NCBI RefSeq assembly: GCF_000412695.1
Contig: NC_021499.1
Coordinates: 3,472,001-3,536,000, forward strand
DNA from: Pseudomonas resinovorans NBRC 106553
Lineage (GTDB): Bacteria; Pseudomonadota; Gammaproteobacteria; Pseudomonadales; Pseudomonadaceae
Length of the DNA: 64,000 nt
Direction of reading: 5' to 3'
Below the pieces are notes generated by a model that was not told the DNA's origin, made no database searches, and saw only the letters and a program-made list of their open reading frames with translations. Every line of letters begins with the position of its first letter. The stretch's first letter is position 1. Positions 1 to 7,638 of the stretch are shown in pieces. The translations under genes were made by a program, and so were the position numbers.

Positions 1-429
1 AGCCCGACACCCGCCCAGGCCGACGCCGGCCGCACCCTGGATACCGCGCAGCTCCAGGCCCTGCTGGCGGCGCAGCCCGACACCCGGCTGATCGACGTCT
101 ACCGCCGCCAGTGGCTGCACGGCCGCTTCATCGAGGACGAACCCCACGCCAACCTGCCGGGCAGCCTGTGGCTGGCCAACGCCGGCGACGGCGAGCTGAG
201 CCCCCAGTGGCAGGACTACTTCAGCCGCAACCTGCGCGAGGCCAGCGAAGGCAGCCTGGACCGCCCCCTGGTGTTCTACTGCCGCTCCGACTGCTGGGCG
301 AGCTGGAATGCGGTCAAGCGCGCCGCCGCACTGGGCTACCGCAACCTCTACTGGTACCGTGACGGCATCGACGCCTGGGAACAGGCCGGCCTGCCGCTGG
401 TGCCCGCCCGTCCCGCTCCCCTCCCCTGA
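1..429 (+). CDS. Rhodanese-like PQQ-associated CxxxCW protein (5' partial)
   Basis: The reading frame is open from the first base and stops at 427-429, so the N-terminus and any signal peptide lie outside the window. The 142 visible residues form a rhodanese-like fold: an LIDVYR segment early on, then FYCRSDCWASWNA, where the two cysteines and following Trp match the family annotated as PQQ-dependent catabolism-associated CXXCW motif protein. It ends with a typical rhodanese helix (GYRNLYWYRDGIDAWEQAGLP). Such proteins are usually periplasmic and encoded near quinoprotein alcohol dehydrogenases. The next gene, an AgmR/ErbR-type regulator of PQQ-dependent alcohol oxidation, fits this. Its biochemical role is not known to me. 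Confidence 0.8.
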   Translation, partial: SPTPAQADAGRTLDTAQLQALLAAQPDTRLIDVYRRQWLHGRFIEDEPHANLPGSLWLANAGDGELSPQWQDYFSRNLREASEGSLDRPLVFYCRSDCWASWNAVKRAAALGYRNLYWYRDGIDAWEQAGLPLVPARPAPLP

Positions 430-482
430 CCCGGCGCCACCGGGCAAGCCGCACCATAATGAAAAAAACGAGGTGAAAGGCC

Positions 483-1145
483 GTGTACAAGATTCTGATT
501 GCCGACGACCACCCGCTGTTCCGCGAGGCCATCCACAACGTCATCAGCGACGGCTTCCCGGAAAGCGAAGTGATGGAAACCGCCGACCTGGACAGCGCCC
601 TGCTGCTGACCCAGGAACACGACGACCTGGATCTGATCCTGCTGGACCTGAACATGCCCGGCATGCACGGCCTGAACGGCCTGATCAACCTGCGCAACGA
701 GGCGCCCACCGTGCCGGTGGTGATCGTCTCGGCCGAACAGGACAAGCAGGTGGTGCTGCAGGCCATCACCTACGGGGCGGTGGGCTTCATCACCAAGTCC
801 TCGCCACGGGCGCAGATGACCGACGCCATCGAGCAGATCCTCAACGGCAACGTCTACCTGCCCTCCGACATCATCCGCACCCAGAAGTCCTCGCCCCGCC
901 GCCACCACGACGAATCGGTCATTGCGCCGGAACTGCTGCAGGCCCTGACCCGCAAGCAGCTGCTGGTGCTGGAACGCATGACCAAGGGCGAATCCAACAA
1001 GCAGATCGCCTACAACCTGGACATCGCCGAGACCACGGTGAAGGCCCACGTCTCGGCCATCCTGCGCAAGCTCAACGTGCACAACCGGGTGCAGGCCATC
1101 CTCTCGGCCGGCGATATCGACTTCGCCGCCTACCTGCGTCGCTGA
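483..1145 (+). CDS. agmR: LuxR-family response regulator, AgmR/ErbR type
   Basis: A 220-residue two-component regulator with a GTG start and AGGTGAAAGG just upstream. The receiver domain (about 1-125) shows the acidic pair D8/D9, the phospho-acceptor D55 in LLDLNMPG and K105 in FITKSS. A LuxR/NarL helix-turn-helix follows at about 150-205 ([23 protein letters not shown]). The sequence closely resembles P. aeruginosa ErbR (AgmR, PA1978) as I remember it. That protein controls PQQ-dependent ethanol and glycerol oxidation. The neighbours agree: a PQQ-associated rhodanese-like gene lies upstream, and nahK, nosP and pqqF lie within 9 kb. It probably acts with a sensor kinase, for which the nearby hybrid kinase is only one candidate. 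Confidence 0.92.
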   Translation: MYKILIADDHPLFREAIHNVISDGFPESEVMETADLDSALLLTQEHDDLDLILLDLNMPGMHGLNGLINLRNEAPTVPVVIVSAEQDKQVVLQAITYGAVGFITKSSPRAQMTDAIEQILNGNVYLPSDIIRTQKSSPRRHHDESVIAPELLQALTRKQLLVLERMTKGESNKQIAYNLDIAETTVKAHVSAILRKLNVHNRVQAILSAGDIDFAAYLRR

Positions 1146-1173
1146 AAACCGGGGCACGCCCCTAAGGACCACC

Positions 1174-2031
1174 ATGCCCGCCGCTCGCGTGCTGCTGCTC
1201 ACCGCCCTGGCCATGCTGGCCTTCGCCGGCAATTCCCTGCTCTGCCGCCTCGCCCTCAAGGAAACCGCACTGGATGCGGTGAGTTTCACCGCCATCCGCA
1301 TCGCCTCCGGCGCGCTGATGCTCTGGCTGCTGCTGCGCCTGCGCCGCCAACCCCTGGCGGCCACCGGCAACTGGCGCGCGGCCGCCGCGCTGTTCGTCTA
1401 CGCCGCGGCCTTCTCCTACGCCTACCTGCAACTGGACGCCGGCGCCGGGGCGCTGCTGCTGTTCGGCGCGGTGCAACTGTGCATGGTGGTGTTCGGATTG
1501 CTGCGCGGGGAACGCCTCAACCTGCAGCAGGCACTGGGCTTCGCCCTGGCCAGCGGCGGCCTGGTGGTCCTGCTGTTGCCTGGGGCCAGCGCGCCGCCGC
1601 TGACCGCCGGCCTGCTGATGCTGTTGGCGGGTCTTGCCTGGGGCGCCTATACCCTGCTCGGGCGCCAGGCCGGTGTGCCGCTGGCGGCCACCGCGGGCAA
1701 CTTCATCCGCGCCTTGCCGCTGGCCGCGCTGTTCCTGCTGCCGTTCATGGGCCAGTTGAGCTGGGATGTGCCGGGGCTGATCTACGCCGTGCTGTCCGGC
1801 GCCCTGACCTCGGGCATCGGCTACGCCATCTGGTACAGCGCCCTGCCCGGCCTCGGTGCCTTGCAGGCCGCCAGCGTGCAACTGAGCGTCCCGGTGCTCG
1901 CCGCCCTCGGCGGCGCCCTGCTGCTGGGCGAAGCCATCAGCCTGCGCCTGGCACTGGTGTCGGTGGCGGTGCTGGGCGGCATCGCCCTGGTGCTGCGCGC
2001 GAAGTTCCAACCGGTGGTGCAGAAGGCATAA
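1174..2031 (+). CDS. EamA/DMT-family inner-membrane permease
   Basis: A 285-residue, very hydrophobic protein with about ten predicted membrane segments, arranged as two EamA (drug/metabolite transporter) repeats of roughly 140 residues. It starts at ATG 1174 behind AAGGACC, 28 bases after the regulator stop, so the two may be cotranscribed. Family members export or import small metabolites such as amino acids or nucleosides; nothing here fixes the substrate. The same gene position (PA1977) lies between erbR and the sensor kinase gene in P. aeruginosa. It converges with the nahK gene, with a REP-like hairpin in the gap. Confidence 0.85.
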   Translation: MPAARVLLLTALAMLAFAGNSLLCRLALKETALDAVSFTAIRIASGALMLWLLLRLRRQPLAATGNWRAAAALFVYAAAFSYAYLQLDAGAGALLLFGAVQLCMVVFGLLRGERLNLQQALGFALASGGLVVLLLPGASAPPLTAGLLMLLAGLAWGAYTLLGRQAGVPLAATAGNFIRALPLAALFLLPFMGQLSWDVPGLIYAVLSGALTSGIGYAIWYSALPGLGALQAASVQLSVPVLAALGGALLLGEAISLRLALVSVAVLGGIALVLRAKFQPVVQKA

Positions 2032-2053
2032 GCCCATAGGATCACATAGCTCC

Positions 2054-2122
2054 GTAGGATGGGTTGAGCCTGCGATACCCATCACCGCATTGATGGGTAT
2101 CGCTTCGCTCAACCCATCCTAC
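2054..2122. repeat. REP-like inverted repeat
   Basis: Imperfect palindrome: GTAGGATGGGTTGAGC at the left end is matched by GCTCAACCCATCCTAC at the right. Inner arms GATACCCATC and GATGGGTATC also pair. It lies between the convergent EamA and nahK genes and may act as a bidirectional transcription barrier. Confidence 0.8.
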
Positions 2123-2180
2123 GATCTCAGCAGACGCCAACCTCGCACGAGACCTTTATCCTGCTGTTCCTCTAGCCAAC

Positions 2181-4751
2181 CTACTGCCCCAAGAGGTGGC
2201 TCATGGCGGTCTTCAGCTTCATGGGCCGCACGGGCTTGTGCATCAGGGTGTGGCCGAGGTCGCGCAGTTGCTGCTTGAGTTCGTTGCTGTAGTTGGCGGT
2301 GATCATCAGCGCCGGTAGCGGGGTGCTGCGGCGGGCGTTGATGGTGGCCACGGCATCGACGCCGTTGCAGTCGTTGTCCAGGTGGTAGTCGGCGATCAGG
2401 AGGTCGGCCTCGGCGTGGAAGTTGTCCACCTGGCGGGCCAGGTCTTCCTCGGACAGTGCGGTGATCACCCGGCAGCCCCAGCCCTCCAGCAGGGTGCGCA
2501 TGCCGGCGCAGATGGCGGCGTCGTTATCCAGCACCCAGACCCGCGCGCCGTGCAGCCGTTCCAACACGGCCCGGGGCTCGTCCGGCGCCTGTTTCTGCCG
2601 CGGCACCCGCCGCGCCAGGGGCACTTCCACGGCGAACAGCGAGCCCTTGCCCGGCACCGAGGCCACGTGGATGCGGTGACCGAGCATGCGGGCGATCTTC
2701 TCCACGATGGCCAGGCCCAGCCCCAGGCCCCGATCCTGCTTTTCGCGGACGATGTCGCCGCGCTTGAACTCCTGGAAGATCTCGCCGAGCTTGTCCTCGG
2801 CAATGCCCACGCCGGTGTCCCGCACCTCGATCCACAGGCTCCGTCGGCGCCGCCGGCAGCCCAGCAGGATGCGTCCTTCGGGCGTATAGCGGATGGCATT
2901 GCTGAGCAGGTTGCGGAGGATCCGCGCCAGCAGTTGCAGGTCGCTGCGCACCAACGCGGAACTCGCCACGAAGTCCAGGCGCAGGCCTTCGCTGGCGGCG
3001 ATCTGGCGGTACTCCACCGCCAGGTTGTCCAGCAGTTCACTTACGGCGAAGGGGGCGATGTCGGGCTTGATCACCCCGGCGTCCAGCTTGGAGATGTCCA
3101 CCAGGGTGCCCAGCAGGTTCTCCACGTCTTCCAGGGAGTTGCTGACGTTGCGCACCAGGGCCAGGTTGCAGCGCGCCTCGCGCTGCTCCAGCAAGGCGCT
3201 GGTGAACAGCCGCGCGGCATTGAGCGGCTGCAGCAGGTCGTGGCTGACGGCGGCGAGGAACTTGGTCTTGGACAGGTTGGCCCGCTCGGCCTCGGCCTTG
3301 GCTTCGCGCAGGCGCAGTTCCACCTGGCTGCGCTCGTCGATTTCGCGGCGCAGCTGGGTGTTCAGCGCGGTGAGTTCGGTGGTGCGCTCGCGCACCCGCT
3401 GTTCGAGGTTCTGGTAGGCCTGGTGCAGGGCCTCGGCGGTGCGGCGGCGCTCGGTGATGTCGCGGATCAACACGAAGATGCCCACCACGTCGCCATTGGC
3501 CAGGCGGTTGGGCACGTACGAGCGCAGCATGCAGCGCTCCTGGCCGTTGTGATTGGTCTCGCTGACCTCGAAGGACAGGCTCTCGCCCGCCAGCGCCCGC
3601 TCCACGTAAGGCTCCAGGCGCCGCCAGTGTTCCTCGCTGTGCACCTCGCGCAGGTTCTGGCCGAGCATCGCGCCGCGCGGCCAGCGGTACCACTCCTCGT
3701 AGACCTTGTTGGTGAACTCGTAGACCAGGTCCGCGCTGAGGTAGGCGATCAGTGCCGGCACATGGTCGGTGATCAGGCGGATCCAGCGCTCGCTCTCGGC
3801 CAGGGCCTCGGCATGGCGGTAGCGCTCGGTGATGTCGGTGAAGGTGTTGACGAAGCCGCCGGTGGGCAGCGGATGGGTGCGCACTTCCAGCACCCGGCCG
3901 TTGTACAGGCGCTGCTCCATCTCCAGCAGCGGCCGGTCCCCGGCATCGCGGCTGGCGGGGGTGAGCAGGGGCAGTGCGCTGTCGGCCATGACACTGGCGA
4001 AGCTGCGGTGCGCCTCCACCGGGGCCAGGTCGCAGAGTTCCAGGAAGCGATGGTTCCAGAGCTCCAGGATGCCCTCGGCGCTGACCATGGCCACGCCCTG
4101 GGAGAGGTTGTCCACGGCCCGTTGCAGCAACCGCGACTTCTGCGCCAGGGCCTGCTCGCGACGCGCGGTCTCGCTCTGCTTCACCTCGGTGATGTCGGTG
4201 TAGAGGATCACCAGCCCGCCTTCGCGGGTGGGCCGCTCGCTGACCTGCACCCAGTGTCCGTCGTGCAGGCGATAGAGGACGTTGCCGTCGCTGCCCCGGT
4301 GTTCTTCGACTATCAGCCCGGTGCTCTCGGCCAGGCGGCGGATTTCCGTGAGTCGGGTGCCGGCGCAGATGCGCGCGCGGGTACGCGCCCAGAAGGACTT
4401 GAAGCGGCTGTTGAACAGCACGATGCGCTGGTCACGGTCGAACAGCACGAAGGCGTCGGAGATGCTCTCGATGGCGTCGATCAGGTGCTGGTGGGCGGTT
4501 TCCGCCCGCAGCCGGGCGTCGCTCAAGAGGCGGTTGCTGGCCTTGAGCTCGGCCATGGCTTCGTTCAGGGCGTCGGTGCGTTCGCGCACCTGCTCGGCCA
4601 GCACCACCGAATGCTGGAAGGCCGCGTAGCTGTCGTCGCGGCGCGAGGCGCTGGACTCCACCCGCTCGATCAGCGCGGCGTTGATCCGCCTGAGCTTGCG
4701 GTTCTCTTCCTCCAGGGCCGCCAGGCGGTCCTGCTGTTCAGCGGCCGCCAT
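2181..4751 (-). CDS. nahK: Hybrid PAS sensor histidine kinase NahK/ErcS'
   Basis: An 856-residue hybrid kinase with no obvious membrane segments. An N-terminal coiled coil (about 5-60) is followed by three PAS domains (about 85-200, 205-320, 325-450), a second coiled coil, and an HisKA domain with H504 in SHDLLQPL. A HATPase domain has NLLSNAIRYTPEG and GLGLGLAIV motifs. The C-terminal receiver has D788 in LIADYHLDND and a KPVRP lysine loop. It matches P. aeruginosa PA1976 (ErcS'/NahK), which as I recall phosphorylates HptB and is controlled by NosP in NO-dependent biofilm dispersal. I chose ATG 4751 because it overlaps the nosP stop by 14 bases, the usual arrangement for coupled translation. 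The frame stays open further upstream, but inside nosP. Confidence 0.9.
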   Translation of the reverse strand: MAAAEQQDRLAALEEENRKLRRINAALIERVESSASRRDDSYAAFQHSVVLAEQVRERTDALNEAMAELKASNRLLSDARLRAETAHQHLIDAIESISDAFVLFDRDQRIVLFNSRFKSFWARTRARICAGTRLTEIRRLAESTGLIVEEHRGSDGNVLYRLHDGHWVQVSERPTREGGLVILYTDITEVKQSETARREQALAQKSRLLQRAVDNLSQGVAMVSAEGILELWNHRFLELCDLAPVEAHRSFASVMADSALPLLTPASRDAGDRPLLEMEQRLYNGRVLEVRTHPLPTGGFVNTFTDITERYRHAEALAESERWIRLITDHVPALIAYLSADLVYEFTNKVYEEWYRWPRGAMLGQNLREVHSEEHWRRLEPYVERALAGESLSFEVSETNHNGQERCMLRSYVPNRLANGDVVGIFVLIRDITERRRTAEALHQAYQNLEQRVRERTTELTALNTQLRREIDERSQVELRLREAKAEAERANLSKTKFLAAVSHDLLQPLNAARLFTSALLEQREARCNLALVRNVSNSLEDVENLLGTLVDISKLDAGVIKPDIAPFAVSELLDNLAVEYRQIAASEGLRLDFVASSALVRSDLQLLARILRNLLSNAIRYTPEGRILLGCRRRRRSLWIEVRDTGVGIAEDKLGEIFQEFKRGDIVREKQDRGLGLGLAIVEKIARMLGHRIHVASVPGKGSLFAVEVPLARRVPRQKQAPDEPRAVLERLHGARVWVLDNDAAICAGMRTLLEGWGCRVITALSEEDLARQVDNFHAEADLLIADYHLDNDCNGVDAVATINARRSTPLPALMITANYSNELKQQLRDLGHTLMHKPVRPMKLKTAMSHLLGQ

Positions 4752-5904
4752 TGCCACCCCGGCGGCCGATGGCGACTCCGGTGAAGGTCTGGTTGATGTG
4801 CATGCCATTGAACTGCTCTCCGTAGGAGTTGAAGCCGATGACCCGCTGCGTGCGCAGGATCTCCGAGGTGCGGCCCAGCACCTGGGCGTCGCCCTCGATC
4901 TCCAGGCGGCGCAGGAAGCAGTCGCAGCCGATGGTCAGCAGGGGCGGGCCAAGGCGCGCTTCCAGGCGCTGGAACAGGGCGTCGAGGTTGGGCAACAAGG
5001 GGCCGGTGCGCATGGCGGTGAGGACGATGCCGTTCTCCACCGCGCAGTAGAAGCTGAGGCTGCGGTCGGCGTTGACCCGCTGCACGGAGCGCACGTAGTA
5101 GGAATCCCCCAGGCGCACAGCCAGCGGGTGGGCGGCGAACAGGCGCAGGTCCAGCTCGGCCGGGGTCACGCCGATCAGCCGCGCGTAGACGTCCGCCGCC
5201 GGCTCGGCGTTGAGTTCCAGCACGCGCCGACTGGTGTTGTCGGCGCGGGTGACCACCAGTTTCTCGCTGCCGGGGACGATGTGGTGGGTGCTGAACACCT
5301 CGAAGTCCAGCGCCGTGTTGACCAGCACCACCACCGCCGCACCGGCATGGAAGCGCCCCTCGCAGTAGACGTGGGTGTGCTTGAGGTGATGGTCGTCGGC
5401 GGCCGAGCCACCGAAGTGCGGGATGCTGCCGAATGCCGCGCCCAGGGCGGCCAGCACCACCTCCTCGCGGCTGGAGAGGCCGTCCAGCAGGGTCAGGGCG
5501 AAGCTGTGGCCCTTGATCGGCGCCAGGGAGTTGGCCCGGCAGTCCTGCACCAGGCGCTCCACCAGCTGCTGGGCGTCGATCAGGCCGAAGCGGTCCATCT
5601 CGTCCACCAGGGCGCTGGCGATGGAGAAGCTGCGGTGGTCGAAGCCCACCGCGCTGACGCAATTGCGCCCGTAGCCCTGGGGGGTGATCTCGCCGGCGCT
5701 GGTGCAGCCCACCAGGCGTACGCCGCCGAAGTACTGTTCCAGGGCCTGGCCCAGGGCCTGGAGGTCGTATTCCGCCGAGCAGAAGAACAAGACGAAGCCC
5801 AGGTGCGGATGGATGAGCTGGCGCGCCAGGTCCTGGGCCACGGCTTCGGCCTCGCTGGCCAGGGACATGGCGGTGACGACGCCCTCTGCCGGTTCTTCGA
5901 GCAT
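4738..5904 (-). CDS. nosP: FIST-domain NO sensor NosP
   Basis: A 388-residue protein with FIST N and FIST C domains. Visible pieces include GFVLFFCSAEYD, LVGCTSAGEITPQGYG, GGSAADDH and the C-terminal FNSYGEQFNGMHINQTFTGVAIG. It corresponds to PA1975, described as the haem-binding nitric-oxide sensor NosP, which inhibits the kinase NahK. The open frame extends upstream to about 6189 through a REP element, but ATG 5904 behind GTGAGGTGGGGG gives the conserved start. It overlaps nahK by 14 bases, so sensor and kinase are probably made together. No signal peptide or membrane segment is visible, so it is likely cytoplasmic. Confidence 0.9.
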   Translation of the reverse strand: MLEEPAEGVVTAMSLASEAEAVAQDLARQLIHPHLGFVLFFCSAEYDLQALGQALEQYFGGVRLVGCTSAGEITPQGYGRNCVSAVGFDHRSFSIASALVDEMDRFGLIDAQQLVERLVQDCRANSLAPIKGHSFALTLLDGLSSREEVVLAALGAAFGSIPHFGGSAADDHHLKHTHVYCEGRFHAGAAVVVLVNTALDFEVFSTHHIVPGSEKLVVTRADNTSRRVLELNAEPAADVYARLIGVTPAELDLRLFAAHPLAVRLGDSYYVRSVQRVNADRSLSFYCAVENGIVLTAMRTGPLLPNLDALFQRLEARLGPPLLTIGCDCFLRRLEIEGDAQVLGRTSEILRTQRVIGFNSYGEQFNGMHINQTFTGVAIGRRGGNGGR

Positions 5905-6027
5905 CCCCCACCTCACGTAAAAGCCATGGATTCGATGGGGAAATTCTACGGAGGGTGTGGGGCGCTCCCCATCCTTCTTGGGTAGCGGGCGGGCTAGTCC
6001 GAAGGTAGGAGTCCGTGCGGGAACACT

Positions 6028-6123
6028 TGTAGGAGCGAATTCATTCGCGATAGGACGGCACAGCCGGCCCAGGCCCCCATGGGCAGGACTTCGTCCTGCT
6101 TCGCGATTGAAATCGCTCCTACA
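6028..6123. repeat. REP-like element (GTAGGAGCGA family)
   Basis: The outer arms read TGTAGGAGCGAATTCATTCGCGA at the left and its near complement TCGCGATTGAAATCGCTCCTACA at the right, with GCAGGACTTCGTCCTGC as an internal hairpin. It lies between nosP and the porin terminator. Confidence 0.85.
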
Positions 6124-6153
6124 CAAGAAAGAATTGTGCAGGACCGAGCAACG

Positions 6154-6187
6154 CAAAAAAGGCGGGAGGGCCTGGGCCGCTCCCGCC
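6154..6187 (-). terminator. Intrinsic terminator of the porin gene
   Basis: On the minus strand an 8-bp stem GGCGGGAG/CTCCCGCC is followed directly by six T residues. It begins about 27 bases after the porin stop codon. Confidence 0.85.
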
Positions 6188-6213
6188 AAACACGGAGCAA
6201 TCGGAGTTGCGAC

Positions 6214-7392
6214 TTACCAGCTCAGCACGGCGCCCACGGCGAAGGTGTCGGTGTCTTCGTTCTGGGCATCGCCCTCGTGGCCGTCGATCTCGAACTGGTT
6301 GTACTCGGCCACCAGCTTGAGGTTGTCGTTGATGTCGTGGAACAGGGCCACGCCACGGGTCTCGTAGTCGGCGCCGGTGTTGACCACGCCGTTGCCGTCA
6401 TCCTTGGTCTTGCCGTAGGACAGCGCCACGCGGTTCTTGCCGAAACGGTAGGAGCCCTGCAGCAGGTAGCCGTCGCTGTCCACCTCGCGCAGGGTGGGTT
6501 CGCCGGCGTTGTTGGTGAAGAAGGGGTTGATGCCCTTGGCCTGGAAGCCCGAGCCCACCAGGGTAACGGCGCCCATCCTGGCCTGCACGCCGTAGCCCAG
6601 GCCCTTGGAGGTGACGGTGTCGACGTTGGGATCGGTGTTTTCCGAGGTCTGGTAGGCGCCGTTGACCCAGGAGTAGATCTGCGCCCCGCCCAGGTCGAAT
6701 TCGTAGGTGATCTCCGACTCGAAGCGCGGGTTTTCCTGGTAGGCCTTGCCGGTGGGGCTGTCGTCGTTGGTGTCCACCGGGTCCATGATGCCCACGGCGG
6801 CGCGCAGGCCGTCGCTCTTCGGGCTGCGGTAGGTGATCTGCGAGGTGGGGAACGGATAGGGATAGCCGCTGCCGATGTTGCCGAAGGACACGCCGCCGCC
6901 ATCCACCAGGCCCAGGGTGTCGCTGACCTGACCGTAGCCGGCCAGCAATTCGTCGAGGAGGATGTTGGAACGGGCGAACAGGCCGAAGTCCTTGCCCACC
7001 AGCACCTCGCCCCAGTCGCCGCCGGCGGTGCCGTAGAACTGGCGGACGTCGATGGCGGTGGCGGTGCCGTTGGTCTCGCTGTCGTTGATGGTGACCCAGA
7101 AGGACGAGCGCGCGCCGAGCTTGATGTCATCCACCTGCTTGCCCATGTTGAAGCCGATCCAGTTCGGCAGGAAACCCATCTTCACCCGCGACTGGCGGCG
7201 ATCGAACTGTTCGCCGTCGCGGTCCACGTCGCTGTTGACGTAGAAGGCGTTGACGTAGCCATCGGTGGAGAAGGTGGTCTGGTCCTTGTCGTAGAGGACG
7301 ATCTCGGCGGCGGCCTGCTGGCTGGCCAGGGCTACCGCCGCCGCGAGGGCGAGGCGGGACATACGGGCTTGGTCGATCTTGTTGTTGTGCAT
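6214..7392 (-). CDS. Gram-negative general porin (Porin_4 type)
   Basis: A 392-residue outer-membrane beta-barrel. The signal peptide ends in ASQQAAAEI (cut near residue 25). Alternating strands follow (TDGYVNAFYVNSD, GFNMGKQVDDIKLGARSSFWVTI, GDWGEVLVGKDFGLFARSNILLDELLAG), with a terminal strand TFAVGAVLSW whose last residue is aromatic, as BAM substrates require. I chose ATG 7392 with GGAGAG upstream and a proper signal peptide; the open frame runs further back without a better start. Its gene lies between nosP and pqqF, as in P. aeruginosa (PA1974 position). Substrate is unknown; a link with alcohol or PQQ metabolism is only positional. A strong terminator follows. Confidence 0.85.
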   Translation of the reverse strand: MHNNKIDQARMSRLALAAAVALASQQAAAEIVLYDKDQTTFSTDGYVNAFYVNSDVDRDGEQFDRRQSRVKMGFLPNWIGFNMGKQVDDIKLGARSSFWVTINDSETNGTATAIDVRQFYGTAGGDWGEVLVGKDFGLFARSNILLDELLAGYGQVSDTLGLVDGGGVSFGNIGSGYPYPFPTSQITYRSPKSDGLRAAVGIMDPVDTNDDSPTGKAYQENPRFESEITYEFDLGGAQIYSWVNGAYQTSENTDPNVDTVTSKGLGYGVQARMGAVTLVGSGFQAKGINPFFTNNAGEPTLREVDSDGYLLQGSYRFGKNRVALSYGKTKDDGNGVVNTGADYETRGVALFHDINDNLKLVAEYNQFEIDGHEGDAQNEDTDTFAVGAVLSW

Positions 7393-7638
7393 GACGCTCT
7401 CCGCTGTGGGTTGACGAACGGGCGGGCCGGTCGTGTCGGAGGCGATTATCGAAATGCCCTCTGCCCCTCCATAGGCCGCCTTGGCAGGGGTTTCGTGCTG
7501 CTTTGGCCGGGTCTCGGCAGCCGCGCCGGCAAGGCGTACGACCGGGTTGGCCCAAGGTCTTGCGCCGGCGGAGCGACGCGCAGGCACGAAAGGACGAGAC
7601 CCTTTCGGGCCCGTCCTGCTACCAGGGAACGAGGGGAA

